Assembly (NCBI GenBank): GCA_035236585.1
Contig: CP141132.1
Coordinates: forward strand, 43,837,880-43,901,879
Reading direction: 5' to 3'
Length of the DNA stretch: 64,000 nt
From: Warburgia ugandensis
Taxonomy: Eukaryota; Streptophyta; Magnoliopsida; Canellales; Canellaceae
Each line of letters begins with the position of its first letter. Position 1 is the stretch's first letter. The notes below the pieces were generated by a model, which saw only the letters and a program-made list of their open reading frames with translations, had not been told where the DNA came from and searched no databases. Below are positions 10,575 to 25,100 of the stretch, one piece after another. A program made the translations under genes and the position numbers.

Positions 10575-12898
10575 TCTCGTGGGTTATAAGTCTCCACAGA
10601 TCTTCTTCAGGATCTCTAGGTTATATTTTCTCTTCAATTTAAACTATATGTAGCTATTTGTGCAATGAATATTCTAAGTTTACCTTTCCATAGAAAACTT
10701 TGAAGAAGAATAAAATAGTGAACTAATTGTATACAAATCTATTAATAATCTAAAGTTCACAAGGTAAATGGAATATTCAAAAAAACCAATTCTCATCCTT
10801 GTAAAGAAACTTTTCATAATTTTTTAATAAAATTGCTATAAAAAACTAAATGAACACAACAAAATTTGGAAATAGCCACCACCAGACTTAAATTAAACAT
10901 TTTCCTCAATGTTTATAATTACCTACCGAGGACAAATGAAAATGATATATCTGAGAGGAAAGGGTTTGAAGAGATGTACCTCCACTTCCAGAAAAGTGTT
11001 GTGATCTATTGATGTGGTCTATATGCAATACATGCAAATGCATATGCAACTAAGTAATCCTACAACTAACTGATCTAACTAATCTAAACTACTCTGCCTT
11101 ATTCTTAAATAATCTAAGGATCCTAATCATAACTATAACAAATCCTAAATGTAACTCTAAACATGTAGGAGTTTCTAGATTAAGCCACTCCACTTCAAAA
11201 TTTCATGGTAATCAATGCATTTTCACTACCCAAAGATTTTAGAATGGGATTTAAGGATATGATTGTCAATTACCATGAATATAGTTTTTGTAAGAACAAT
11301 TCTCTTTGCATTGTCCTAGGAGTTGTCATTTTGGGATTTAAGATGCCTACATTAAACACCTGAAAATATTCCTCCTATCCCACATCTTCTTGAATGATTG
11401 GATTAAGCTATTCTTTTATTTCAATACTATGTAACTCAAGTTCATCTTGGTGGCTGGAACCATTAGGTCTTAAACCATCTTGATCACATTACACCTTTGA
11501 GTGAACTGATGTTCAGTAGAAACATTAATGGGATCTCCTTCCTGTTCTCTTGTAACACGGAAGATTTCAGAAGAACCTAAACTATTGCATTGTAGATCAT
11601 CTAGTAAAGGTGTTGGGTTCAAATTGGGTATTTCCTCTATAATACAAGGCTCAAATATAAAGTCAAGGATCGTAGGATGTCCAACTCAAGCTTTCCATTG
11701 ATAAGTGTCCATTAAAGGTGTGGTATCCAATAATGAATTCACTTCCTTAATGGAATTATCAATATTAAAATCATAATTAAAATGTGCAAGACAAGGATGG
11801 GGAGGATCAATACTAGAGGATGGTAGGGATGGTAACTCTTTATCATGTTGACTTCAAATATATCTCTAGAGTCTGGTTGTCAAGCATTAAAAGCATTCAG
11901 CTTACTGTCCATATTTTCAAAGGATAACTTCATATTGCCATTCCTATAGTTGATGATGGCTTTCATTGTGGCTAAGAATGTCCTACCCAAAATGACGAGA
12001 ATTTGACTACCTAGATCCGTTGCAAGTTGAGTTTCTAAGACTAAGAAGTCTATAGCAAATAGGCATTTTCATCCTAAACTAGAACATCTTCTACCACACC
12101 AAGTGGAATTTTGACAGACCTATTTTCCAATTGCAGTGTGGTAGTAGTCTTCTTCATCTCGCCCAGACCTAATTGCTTGTACATAGAGTATTTCAATAGG
12201 TTAACACTCGACCTAAATCAAGTAGTGCCTCATCAACTATACGTTCCCCTATAACACAAGATATTATAGGATGCCCTAGATCTCTATATTTTGGAGAGGT
12301 GTTGTGTTGTGAGATGGAGCTGACTTGCTCGGTGAGAAATGCTTTCCTTTACACATTCATTCTTTCCTTTAATGTGTAGAGATCATTAAAAAATTTGGCA
12401 TAAGAAGGTGCTTCTTTTGTTGCATTGAGTAATGGGATATTAATGTTTACTCATTGAAACACCTCCATTATCTCATTGTAGCGTGTACTCTTCTCATCCA
12501 TTTGCAAACTTTCATGATATGGAGCTTTTGGAATGTAATGTGGTTTAGGACTCGGTACAGAAGTCTATATAGGCTCCATAATATCCTCAATAGGTTCAAG
12601 ATCCATAATCATACCTACTTAATTATATACTATTTTGCTATTCCTAAGGGTAGTTATGGCTTTGGCTTCTTCTTGATTATTCTATTTAGATGATGGGCAT
12701 ATCTCATACTAACCCTTGGGGTTTGGTATGGGTTAACTAGGGAACGAACTATTTTTCCTTTCACTTAATAGTTGATCCACTTGAAGCTCCAATATGGCAA
12801 TGGAATCTGTAGTGTTTTGCATAAATTGAGTAAGGTTCTACTCCAATGATGATTCTCTATTTCTAGTGGAAACTATTGAGATTGTTAAGGTTGCCACC

Positions 12899-15800
12899 TG
12901 ATATGTTTTAAAAATAACCACAAGTGCACGGCTCCATTGTAACATATATTGTGAAAGTCTGGGTTGATCCACAAAGACTCTATTAATAAATAGATTTAGT
13001 TGAAGCCTATTTTAATTACTTTAACCTAGCTAAAAATTCAACTAATTCTTAAAATTACTAAAAATAAAGGAAGAATGCTAAAATTTATGAAATCACTTAA
13101 AAACAAAACCTCAGGTCTAGAATCCATTATAATACAGCAAAATGAGCCTATAACCAAGAAATTGGAATTTTATAATTCATTTAATATTTTTTGTTAAGGC
13201 ATATTTTAGAGATTTTCTTATTTTAAATATTTTAAATAGATTAAAATATTTACTTAATGCATAGTCTGTCATTTTAGGGCTATACTATCAAATTTTTTCA
13301 TATATTAATCTTTACTAATCCAACATAATTAATATCTCTACCATAGAACATACAAGATAAAACCTCTATAGAAATAATTAACTACATGAATTAGTATTAA
13401 TTTCCCTAAAATAATATCTAGAACAACTTTATTCCAAGTTTTACATAATCAAAACTTCATTCAATCACATCACAATGACTGAGTCCATTTTGCTTACGAA
13501 CGAGTGGAGCATCATCAATGTGAGTTGCGTATGAAGTTTCACCTAAACAGTGAAATTGTGCCCTTTGTTGTTTTTGAGTTCCCCTAGACTTCATCCTAAC
13601 CCTAGGAAATAAAATTAACCTACTCATGCTAGAAAATTAAATCACTAAAAATTTAGACTTAGCAATCATTCTATTTCACCAATTAAAGATTACACAAAGC
13701 TAACAATTCTAAATACTAATTAAAAAATCAATTAAAATGAAAAATAAATGAAACAAACCATGTAAAAACTTCTCATTAATTGAAATAAAAACTAAAATAG
13801 TTCCAAAGAAAATAAAATAATATAAAAATCCTATGATAAGGGCACAATTCACCAAATTATTCTCACAACATTAAAAAAAAAAATGGTTCCAATTTTTCCT
13901 TCTGTCACTACCACCAATATTTCTTCCTCCACTCAGCACCTTAATATTATTGTATCACTCAATTATATCCTAGGGTATTTATCAACAGCACAACCCATTA
14001 GAGAGATTTTTACACAAAAAATACCAAGTATATGCATGTAAATTTGATGAAAATTGCATGTAAACTAGAGATGGAAAGAGCTAAGAAAAAGGTGTGATTT
14101 TTTAATCTAATCTTAGTGAGATAATTATGTGGGATTGTAAGAATCATGATGGATATGTATGTGCATGAAATAAAATTGAGATGATTTGTAGAAAAATTTA
14201 GAAAAATCCAACAAGATATAGATGGAAAATAGGTGTGTAAAAGATGGTATACTTGGGTGTAAGATTGGATGATAGAAATAAATAGTTAGAAATGGAATTT
14301 TTGGATGAAATTTAGTGGAATGATAAAATATAGGATGAAGTGATAGGAGAGTGAATTTAAAGGTAATATGATGAGTATAAAATTTTATAAAAATAAAATA
14401 GTTGAAAGGGGTAAACTAGGGTGGAAGTGAGAGTAAGGAATAGGGGATGGATAGACGGAGTTAGGGAGTGAATTTTAGGCTGAGATTTGGTGGTAGGATA
14501 GGTATAAGATGTAAATGTTATGTATTAAAATTATACGTGGGTTTTAGGCAAAAAAAAAAATGAATTTAAAAGGATGGAAGACTGGTGTGCAATGGAAGAA
14601 TGAATGAAAGATAACTCAAGGAAACTCATCTTTTCTTAATGTAATACATGCACTGACCTTAGGAACTTTTCTTCTCTTCTTCTGAAAATATCTCAAACCT
14701 CTCTTTTATTTATATCCCACAATGAAATCCCAAGAGGAATGGATGTTTTTCTCTTTTTTTCTTCCAAGGAGAATGCCTTATCATGTTGGAGAGCCCCCTT
14801 AAGGTTTTCACATGGAGAGCATGATGAGGAGGAATTTTCCTTATCTCCTCTCATTCCAATCTTGTTCCTCCAAGTTGTCTTCTATCCTCCCTTGTGATAG
14901 CTAAAAAATCCTATCTTTTTTCCCTTCCCTAATTATCCGTTAGGTCTCTCCCATTCTTTCCTCTCTTCTCATCTTTTATTCCCATCTTCGGAGCAAGGTC
15001 AATCTTACTTGGATGGTTAGCTGGATGGAGTAGTATCTAGGGTTTTCATACTTTTCATTCATCATTCCCTACAATTGGATTATTCTTGAACTCTACTATG
15101 GATGGTTGATAGTTTTTTGAAGTCTCCTATCCAATAAGGTATTGCTTTATGGCTAATTCCTTCTCATCCATTGGATTCATATGCCCTAAGATGGATGGAT
15201 AGAATTTCGTTGAGATTTTCTTATCACACTGATTCTCTTCCTTTAATTTCTCATTGGCCTGCCATTTTTATCTCCATCCAATGAGAAATAAGTGAAAAAA
15301 AATATTGTTGTATAAGAAGAACACGTTTTGGTCTCCATGAAAAATGGTGGGCATCCAATCAAAATTTTCTCCACCAATCATGGCTCAATATTCTCTCATG
15401 TGTGGCTTCCTCCCATTGGTCTATCCTAACTCAAATGCACTTTCATAGGCACTTTAGGATGGTATTAGATCTGAATTGATCTCAGCCACTCTTTCTTGAA
15501 ATTCTCAGATCAAAGCTAATCGTAGAGTTTTCTTTTTATCTCTCTCCTCACTTTCTTGTTTTTCTCCACCAATCATACTAATTCCTTCATATATTTCACA
15601 TGGGATTATGTGGAATGCATCACCCTTGCATAAAAAATTCATAGTACACATGTATATGGTCCTCATTCTAAAGTGCATAGAGAGAAAGTGAGGGATTTAG
15701 GTTTCATGTGGGCCCTGGATTGAGTGTGCTTCACATGCATGCTTCTTTTGACATGTGTAGCCCTTAAGCTTCACTTAAAAGCTCCCCAAAGGCAGTGGAA

Positions 15801-16152
15801 TACATGCATGTATGCGTTGAAGTTCTACTACCTTATGTTTTGATATTCATAACCTCTTTTAAAAGGATAAGGTTCAGCTATGCTTTTAGGATTTCTGACT
15901 ATGCTAAAAATGATAATGACATCCATTCTACATTCTAAACTTTTAGACTTTATTAAATTTGATAAGTGGGCGTCGATGCTTAAACTCTAAACTTCCTCCT
16001 TTAGGATTAAAATTGTCAAATTTTTACAATTTTTTCTCATTTGTACCCTAGACCTACAAAATGTATAATCAACCCTTATGTACTATTTATGAAAATTTCT
16101 AGGCTAAAACCTACTAAACATAGAGGTATATATGTAATATTTCTATATATCA
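12899..16152 (-). mobile_element. Athila/Tat-like LTR-b (3' LTR of unit B), the most complete LTR of the array
   Basis: Starts TGATATGTTTTAAAAATAA at the gag end of interior A and ends TATATATCA, followed by AATAACCCTAGACTT, which is the complement of a purine tract expected before a 3' LTR. The oppositely oriented solo LTR at 43403-46473 starts TGATATACATAGAAATATTAC and ends TTTAAAATACA, matching the two ends of LTR-b in reverse, which confirms the borders. Length 3254 bp. The U5 block with AAGTGCACGGCTC is shared with LTR-c. A TATA-like motif is at 14706-14716. No coding content. Confidence 0.85.
14706..14716 (-). promoter_or_regulatory. TATA-like box of LTR-b
   Basis: Minus strand GATATAAATAA, about 1.4 kb from the outer end of the LTR; equivalent in position to 4637-4647. 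Confidence 0.4.
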
Positions 16153-19100
16153 AATAACCCTAGACTTAAATTTTGCAAGTCCTCAAGTAAAACTACTAAA
16201 ATAGGAAATAAATTTTTTTTTTTAAATCCACAAATTACTAACCATTTTCATATGTATTGTCATCTACATTTAGCATATGCATAAAGCCTTTAAACCCTTA
16301 TGTTACCCCTAGTGGACAAGTTATAGTCTTGCAAGGGTTTCTAAAAATGACACCCATAAATGTTTCAAAAACCATACATGGAAGTTCTTTTTCCTCAGAG
16401 AATTTTTTTACTCAGCATTCATTAAATTTCTAAATTCAGCACACTAATAAAAATGAATAGCAATTCAAAATCTTACCGATATGCTAAAAATATCCCATTA
16501 CTTCATTAAAGATCAGAATGCTAATGTGTGTTATAGTCAATATATATAATTATCAGTTTTTAAGTCAATTATAACATAAATTATCATCCAAATGTATGCT
16601 TTGACTTCAAATCTCACATAATATACTCATCCTGAGAGAGAAGTCACTCAAAAGTGAGTAGAATACTATTAATCAAGTCCAAAAATCTCACATATTTCTT
16701 ACAAATGAACAATAACTTAGAAAGAATGATAATGGTCTCATGAGAGGATATAAACTATTAGAAATGTTACACTCTACCAAATTCCCTACTTATTCATTGT
16801 TATATTCAAGCCATACTACTCCTAAGATCAAGTTAGGACTTCTATTAGGACAAAACAAAGGCTTAGATAGGGGTCATCAAAAGAATTTGGTAAAAGGATA
16901 AACAAAGATTGTCTGGAAGGTATATAAAGGTCTTTTAAGAAGTACTCACAACTTTCCTCCCATTTTTCTTCACAAGAGTGAATATTCTTCATTTTCATTG
17001 GCTATCTTTTTCTTTTCTTTTTAACTTCACTTTATATATAGCCTTATTTGTCTTTTCTTATTTCTAAAATTTATCTTATGTTCATCTCTTGAATTGTATT
17101 TCCCATACTTTTTCTTCAAGATATTTCTTTAATTTTCTCTACATGTTTCCAAAACAACTAGGTAGTGAATATATTATAGGGTAACAGTATAAGTAATGGT
17201 TGTTTAGCTAACAAAGAAAAGGCTTATAATTAAAGGCTCAAGGGACTAACTACTGAAAAATAACATAGAGAAGGCCAAAATCTATAGGTTTACCAAGGAT
17301 GGCCTCTAACATTTCCTGGGATTCATATGACTTAAAGATAACCATAAACTTAGTAGGTATATGGTATAGTCTTTTGTTTGATTTCCTAATAGTTGACCAA
17401 GATGAAGAATAATGAGACCAACTAGGAAATTAATTTAGCTAAAGAAAATTTTGAATTTATATATAACCCTCAAAAAGGAAGAATGGCTCTAACCTCATTA
17501 GGGTTAATAGTCTCCACATATCTTCTTTAAGATCTCTAAGTTATATTTACTCTTGAACAAAAATTATATCCACATATCTTCTTTAAGATCTCTAAGTTAT
17601 ATTTACTCTTGGACATAAATTATATGCATATAGCTATTTTACTCAATAATTGTTTTGAGTTTAATTTTTCATGGAACACTTTGGGAAATGGATAAACAGT
17701 GAACTAATTGCATAAAAATCTATTAATAAGCTAAAGTTTAAGAGATAACTGAATATTTTAAAAATTGATGGATTCTCATCCTTTTAAAGGAACTTATAAT
17801 AAAATTTAATTTTTAATTAATTTTTAAAAATAAAATGACTCTAAAAACCTAAACAAACACATCAAAATTTAAAATTCCCCAACCTAGACTTAAATTAAAC
17901 ATTGTCCTCAATGTTTAGAACTACATACCAAGGACAAATGAAAATAATAAACCTGAGAGGAAAGGGTTAGAAGAGATGTACCTACACTCCTAGGATATTG
18001 CATTAATCTATAGATGTGGTCCAAAAGTGCATAGTATATAATGCAAAAAAGTAGAATACAACTCTATGACACTAACTAACTTAGTCCTAAGCTAACCATG
18101 AAGGAGTTGTAGAAAACCCTATTTATTTCAAAATTTCATGATAATTTATATACATTCTCCAACCAAAAATGTAAGGTGGTGAAAAGATAAGGATATGAAA
18201 GACCACCATGACTCTTAATTTCTTGGGACCAACTTCAGATGAATGGTTTTGATTGAGGAATAATAGTGCCCATAAGAGATGTTCATGTTCCTTTGGATGC
18301 AAAGCAATGATGGGGCTTAAACCCTTATGAACTACTAGGATACACCTTAGAGTTTGTTGATGTTGGGCCAGAACATCATTTAACTCTCTTCTTGTTCTAC
18401 AGTCGCAAGTAAGTTTTCAAATGAACCTAAACTTTCATATGGTGAACTATATGATAAAAGTTGTAGGTCCAAATTAGTACTTCTTCACTATATGGCTCAA
18501 ATTGAATCTCAATAGCTGTAAGGGGCTCTACTCAGACTTATCATTGAGAAGTGTCCATTAATGACATAGTATCTAGTAAATTATTCACTTCATCAATGGA
18601 GGTGTCCATATCAAAATTAAAATGAGCGAAACATGTCTTAAGTGGATCTTTGCTAGCGAATGGTAGGGATTGTGTATCAACTAGACTCTCTACCTCATAA
18701 GGGTCATAAATGATTTAAGTTATCGAATGTGTTGGCAGAGCTAATCATTTAAATACCTACATATATAATCAAGTAGGGGCCACTAGAGTGGCAATAGGTC
18801 TCCTCATTCTAAGAGGGTCCTATGAGCTCGTAAGCTACTAAGGTCTCTTCTAAATTAATTTTAAATTAATTGTTGGGGTTAAGTTATGCTTAAGGTTATG
18901 TTTAACCTAGGTGGGCCAAGGGATGTGATAAAATCCACTCTTGATCATATTGGGGTGATTTCCCTTGCTAATCTTTTAAGCACATTCCCATGACAGACTG
19001 ATCAACGTATATTACACCTTAAAGCAATTAAAAGTTCCCTAATTATGCAATAAAAGCAATAAACTAATGCAACTATCTATATGCCATCTAAACAGGGGAT

Positions 19101-19708
19101 AGAGCCTCAATAGACTAGATACTACAACCCTGATGGCCTATGTCCTTGGATTATAGTTGAGCTTAGGCTAATCCTTGTCAAATAGGTGCTAACTAATGCA
19201 AGGTCCTAGGTATAATGCAATAACTAATATAATGGATACATACTATATGAATTACACTATCAAAAAATTAATGCAGACTGAGTTATACGAATCCTAACCT
19301 AGGAAATTGAAAGAGACTAGAAAGGCTTACAATGGGCTCTTAAATAAAGTATTCTAATACAAGAGGAATCCATGTACATGCCACCTCCTCTTCTGAGTTA
19401 GGATGACCCACACTTGACTTATTTACAATACCTTTAAATTGAATAAATTGCAATGAAATAAAATACATTTACTTTCTCACTACAACACACTCAAAATAAA
19501 CATTTATAAACTATCTTAATTTCCTTCAATTCCTATTTCAGTTTCCTACAAAAAATAAGTATAAAAGTGAGAACCTTGAAATTCACATGAATAATGGAAA
19601 TAAAATGAAAAGTACAAATAAAATGAATGCAACCCTAAAATATATGACTAGAAATGAAGTAATTAGCATAGATTTTAATCAAAATTTCTTTACAAGTGCT
19701 CAGCTCTT
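16153..19708 (-). mobile_element. Interior B of an Athila/Tat-like unit: no gag or protease
   Basis: From 16153 to about 18715 it follows the non-coding 3' region of interior A (8468-11890). From about 18720 to 19700 it is 5' leader, matching 38480-38755 in interior C (GGCAGAGCTAATCATTTAAATA, TAGGTGGGCCA) and 5391-5785. Protease and gag, present between these blocks in C, are absent. The primer site next to LTR-c is not recognisable. Such an interior could only have moved using proteins from relatives, or reflects loss after insertion. Confidence 0.7.
17513..17624. repeat. 56-bp tandem duplication
   Basis: Two adjacent copies, 17513-17568 and 17569-17624, starting TCCACATATCTTC and ending AAATTATA, with about two differences. 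Interior A carries a single copy near 10594-10650. Confidence 0.9.
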
Positions 19709-20591
19709 GTATTTTAAAAATAACAGTAAGTGCACGGCTCTATTATAACATAGATTGTGCAAATATGGGTCGATCCACAAAGACTTTATTAATAAATGTA
19801 TTTAGTTAAATTTTATTTTAATCACTTTTATGCAGCCAAAAATTCAATTAATTCTTAAAATTACTAAAACTAAAGGAAGCTTGCTAAGAATTATGAAACC
19901 ACTTAGAAACAAAATCTAAGGTCTAGAATTCGTTATAATATAATCAAGTGAACCTATGACCAAGATATTATAATTTTAAAAATTCATTTAATATTTTTTT
20001 AAAGTACTATTTTAGAGATTTTCTTATTTTGAAGAATTAAAATAGATTACCATAGTTACTCAATGCATAATCTATCTTTTTAGGGCACAAACTTACAAAG
20101 TTTTTCATATATTAATCCTTAATAATTCAACATAATTAATATCTCTACCATACGAAGTACAAGATAAAACCTATGTCAAAATCATTAACTATAAGAATCA
20201 GTATTAATTTCCCTAAAATAATATTAAGCACAACTCTTATTCCAAGTTTTACTTAATCAAAATTTCATTCAATCACATCATAACTTCATCCTAATACTAG
20301 AAAATAAAATTTACCTACTCACACTAGAAAATTAAATCACTAAAACTTTAGAATTAACAATTATTCTATTTCAATGCTAAAAGATTACAAAAAACTGACA
20401 ATTCTAGGGACTAATTAAAATTTTAATTAAACTATAAAATAAATGAAACAAACTATCCAAAAACTTATCATTAATTGCAATCAAGATTACAATAGTTCCA
20501 AAGAAAAAAAATAGAAAAAACAAATCATATGACAAAAAGAGAATCACAGAATTGTTGTTATGGTACTTAATAAAAATTGCTTCAATCTTTC
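19709..20591 (-). mobile_element. Athila/Tat-like LTR-c, first segment
   Basis: Starts TGTATTTTAAAAATAAC after the leader and follows LTR-b from 12899 to about 13895 (GTGCACGGCTC, GGGTCGATCCACAAAGAC). It is interrupted at 20591/20592 by the chromovirus-like solo LTR; the last five bases CTTTC are the target duplication. Confidence 0.85.
20587..20591. repeat. Target-site duplication of solo LTR (left)
   Basis: CTTTC before TGTAATAACC; repeated at 25482-25486. Confidence 0.9.
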
Positions 20592-21168
20592 TGTAATAAC
20601 CCCAACTTTTCTAATTGATTGAGAAAATTAATAAAGTTTGAGTTTCAGAAATTTCGAGCTAAAATATTAGGGTTATTTAGAATATACTTCTTATAAAAGT
20701 ATAATCAAAGAATAAGACATGTACAATTGAAATTAAACTTAACAAACCCTTCAGAATGACTGTAAGCACGACAAATTCTAAATTCGAATGAAAAATCCTT
20801 AATTTTCTTCATTTTTCGGACAAAAGGGTAAAATAGTACTTTTACCCAAAAATCAAAATCTGAGACATCAAAATTTAGAATGTACTGAGAAATACAAATC
20901 CAACTCCACTAAGTACGCTCAATTCCAAGATCATGGGAATAAATCCTAATTTTTATATATATAAAGGGCAAAATGGTCTTTTTACACCATGTGGGGCCCA
21001 CAAGGGACCCAAAAACGAATCCTATGGCCATCCCATGTGAAATCATGGGTCAAACCATACCAGATGGTCTTGGAAAAGTAGGTAGAGAATGGGAGAATCC
21101 AATGCTTATTTAATAATAAAAAATTAACCATCATTAATGCATATCATCATGAAAGAAGACCAAAATGA

Positions 21169-21177
21169 CTATAAATA
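21169..21177 (+). promoter_or_regulatory. TATA box of the solo LTR
   Basis: CTATAAATA about 580 bp from the LTR start, followed by A/C-rich sequence and a pyrimidine tract. The usual U3 promoter for a gypsy LTR; inferred. Confidence 0.5.
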
Positions 21178-21834
21178 CAACCCCAAAAATCCTCCAAAAA
21201 TACTCCTAAAATGCCCAAAAAAAAAATTTTACTCTCCCTAAAAAATTAGACCTAGATCCCTCCCAAAAAACCCAAAAATCCCAAGAGATCTCTCTCTTTT
21301 CAATTTCTTTTTCTTTTTAGATTGGAACAAGAGACCTAAAATCAATTAGGCACTCTGTTCTAGAACTAATATCACCAATTCCACACCAAAAATTCCCACC
21401 ATACCTTAGCTACAAAACCCCCAAAGAAATTTCAAGATCCAACGGTTCAAACAACGGCAATCTCAAGAAAGGTGGATCTTGGGTCATATCTTCATCAAAA
21501 GGGTATTTCTTTTAAATTAGACATATAACCAACATTTTTTCTCCAATCAGGTAGGTGTAAATTCTTTTTGGACATGTTACTACTGGTTTATGAAATTTTT
21601 ATTTTATTGTAATTACATTTTGGTAATAAAAAGGTAAAAATAAAGTAAACCATAGAACCTTTAATTCAGGATGATGGAGTGCTCAGATGAAAATTCTGAC
21701 CAACCTATCGATCCAAAAGGGTCCAAAACCCTTAGGGTAGAAGTTTCACAAAGATCGGATAAGTTTTGGGCCCTCAATTGATAGAGGATTGATTGAATGG
21801 TCCAGAATGGACTGTCAGATCTCCTGATCGAACG

Positions 21835-22110
21835 GGGCCCAGGACGCATGCGTGACACAGCGCAAAAATGTTGCACGCAGAAGCGTTCCATGTGTGCACT
21901 GCACATGGGACATCGTCCCAAGCGGGACGACGGAGCTTCCATAAAAAGGACGAGCGGACACGCCCACCTCGCATCCCGGTTACGAGCACTCGATAACGAG
22001 CCTTCCACTCGTCCCGCGTGCGTTGGGGGACGTCCCTAGACGGAGCTTCATTATTGACTACATGATAGATGCGCTCGACGAGCGGGAGTGTTCCGCCCGG
22101 CTTGTTTCTG
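21835..22110. other. CpG-rich segment inside the solo LTR
   Basis: Dense CpG (for example CGGACACGCCCACCTCGC, GGACGACGGAGC) in otherwise AT-rich, CpG-poor sequence. The related LTR at 1-3891 has only a short AT-richer stretch here (about 530-620). Confidence 0.8.
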
Positions 22111-25100
22111 CCCAAAAAATCTGGGCCATCCATTCCTTGGGCCCATATCAAATATAGGCCCCAAGAATGATTGTGAACTTCCAGATCTAATTTCAGAGCC
22201 ATCTGAACTCCAAATTGAGATTGGAAAGAAACTATGGAAAGTTTGAAACCTCTATTTTCTAATGAAAGGATAAAATCCAGAAATTATGTAGTAAAACTTT
22301 TTGTATTAAAGAAACAAATTTCCAATTGCCAAAATCTTCAAGATCTGAGATGATCAAATCTTGGAGATATATTTTAATAATGATAAAATATTGGAATGAA
22401 GTTATATAAATGGTTTATTTGGACAGATCTAAGAGATACTAAGGGATCTACCCACTATGGTAGAAAAACCCTAAAAATTTCAAAGGGACCCACTTGATCA
22501 ATAAGATCAAGTGTGATCAGATCCTTGAAATGGATGGGATGGATGTTGATATGATGAAATCCAAGGAGATCATGGATGGATTATGACAAAAACAAAACAA
22601 TATGACCTTTGGACCTTAATAAAGAAAACCCCCTAAATATAATTAAAACCCTTAATAAAAAGAAAAAGATCTAAAATCTAATGGTTGGATCACAAGTGAA
22701 GGTTTCTAAAGATGTTAAAGTAATTAGTTTCATTTTATATTAATTGATAATAGCATCTTAAATATGATTTATGTTATAAAGCATGATAGTGTAACTTTTA
22801 GACTTTAGCATGACATGTGATTAAATTGTTATCATAGGTTGCTAGATTTAATTATCCTAGGGGCATGATAGTGTGATTTTATGTAAGTGTAACTCAAGAC
22901 CAAGTTAGTATGATTTCATGCCATTGTAACTTAAGATCATGCTAGTTTAAGTATAGTTTTATTCTTTTAAGTTAAGTTACATTCATAAGGAGCATGTTAG
23001 TATAAATGTTTGTTAAATTTATATTGGAACCATGCTTTAAAGTTTATGATTTAATTGTTGTCAAATTTTATTAGTAGATCTACTTGTTATGAGATAAAGA
23101 GCATAAAACACAAAAATGTACTCTCATGAGAAAGTAGAGTTTCATGACACAAATAGGAATGGAGTACTTTGGACTTAATTAGTAAGGGCTATAGTTAGTA
23201 GAACAATATAAGGATTATCAAATCCTTGGCCCAAACTAGGAGAATAATAAACTCCATGAATGACATTGTAAATATTCATAGACTTAATTAAAATCAATTA
23301 CAAAGAGTACTTATGGTCAACATGGTTATAGGAACCTTATGAAAGGTTGAGCTATGGTCACTCTAGTGAATGTGGAACATAGTGGTTAAGGGGGTTATCT
23401 AATAGAGCATCGCTCTTCCCCTACCTTCCGTTGATGTTTGTGAGGTCTAAACGCCTTCTTACATGAGGACTGAAGTAACCACTTTGTGTTCACCCATTCA
23501 GCTAATAAGCCTTAGCCAATTGGAAATAAGAGGAGCAGTCTAGACTTAGGCTTAAATAAGTTACCTTCAACCAGCAAAACATTAACTGGTTGAATAATAA
23601 TAGAAAGAGCATAAAAGGTTAGTAAATTACTTAACCCTAATAAAAACTATAAGTAAGATAAGGATGATCAAACAAGATCTATTAGATCTTGGATGATCAA
23701 GAACAATAAGAATAAGAATATTATATTGTACTTAGTATGCATGTTTATTAGTATGCTTGTTCTAGTTCATTAGATTACATAATCCAAACCCTTGATCAAA
23801 GATGATTCAAGAAGAAAACCAAGATCATCTTCCTTAGGGATGATCCAATAACTGAACTTAGCTCAAAGAAGAACTAGATGATAGAAGATCTAGGACCATG
23901 ATCTTTATCAACATGTGTAGATTGTCAATTAATGGATCTATGAAAGATCAAGATCAAGGAGATGGACACACTAAGACTTAGAGATAGAAAAATACTTAGA
24001 TATGAATGATCTAAATATCATTCTAAACATCAGATCTAGTGATCAATAGGATTGTTCAAAATTTATATATTAACAATATATATGGATGTACAGATTACAT
24101 ACATCAGTTAGGATCATGGAAGATTTGGGAAAAGAGATCACTCCTTAAAGGTAAGAGGATTTGATGAATGCATTTACATGGGATATACATGATTTAACTC
24201 ATGACCTTATGTTGACAAGAGTAATGTTAATACTTGTATTAAATCCCTTGAAAACCTTATGATCCAACCAAACACATATAAGATGGTTAAGGACTAGACT
24301 ATAAGTGAATAGGGAACTAGAAAATATTTCAGCCCTAAGTAAACAGACAGATGGTCTGATATATATATGAAATCTATTTTACATACAAGCTTGGAGGCTT
24401 GTGAGTTTGTTTTAATAGGCATAAGCCTAAGGGGATGCTATGCTAGAGGAGTTATAAGGGTTTGGCCACCCGCTCCTTGAAATTTGATGATATGATGATA
24501 CCTTGCCCTATGAGAGGCTAAAAGTTGGGTGGGGCAATTATGGGAAGGCCACCACTATGAAAGTCCTATCCCCCCATATGGGCAGTGACATAATATTTTC
24601 TACCGTGGTATCAGTAGTGAATAGGGCAGTTATCCGAGCACGCTAGTACGGATTAGACTGCAGCATTGCAACCTTTTTTTATTATTTTGCACTATGATGT
24701 ATATGAGAATAGGCATAGTAATATGCCTTATGTTTTAGCATAATGAAATGCTAGGTAATTGTATATTACCAATATTTCCCAAGAAGGAAAATTCTCAATG
24801 TAAGATTAGCTAAAATACTAAATTCTCATAATAGAGAGAATTGATCAGCTTAGTTGGGAATGATATTTGACTATTTTCATAAATTTAACTAATTTACCCA
24901 TGTATAGTATGTACGTATATGGATGCACATAACTTACAAAGTAAGTAGAGACATGAATATGTTTAGGGATAATGGGATTATGAAGTATTGGAATTACATT
25001 GTCAATTATTATGCTTCTTGAATCTCCTACCAAGTATTGCTTGCTGAGATATTGTAAATATTACAATATCTCAAATATAGGGAAGGAGAGTTAGGAGCTG

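Larger units (their letters stand above)
8468..12898 (-). mobile_element. Interior A of an Athila/Tat-like unit: 3' non-coding region, protease and part of gag
   Basis: Read on the minus strand. From 8468 to about 11890 (without the TRIM at 9814-10569) is the non-coding 3' region, collinear with 16153-18720 in interior B and 33790-35900 in interior C. From about 11930 to 12320 is the retropepsin region, collinear with the clearer copy at 35930-36350. From about 12330 to 12898 is gag-derived sequence ending at the edge of LTR-b. No leader or PBS precedes LTR-b here. No RT, RNase H or integrase sequence lies between protease and 3' LTR, so the unit is of the gag-protease-only, non-autonomous type. 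It is strongly decayed, with many interruptions. Confidence 0.65.

Noticed and set aside
9777-10597. Matching 71-96 residue frames on both strands
   Set aside because: They are mirror images produced by the two inverted TRIM arms; TRIMs do not code for protein.
21661-22202. Overlapping frames of 80-142 residues in the CpG-rich LTR block
   Set aside because: Both strands stay open because CpG-rich sequence has few stops; no domain and no match to the sister LTR.
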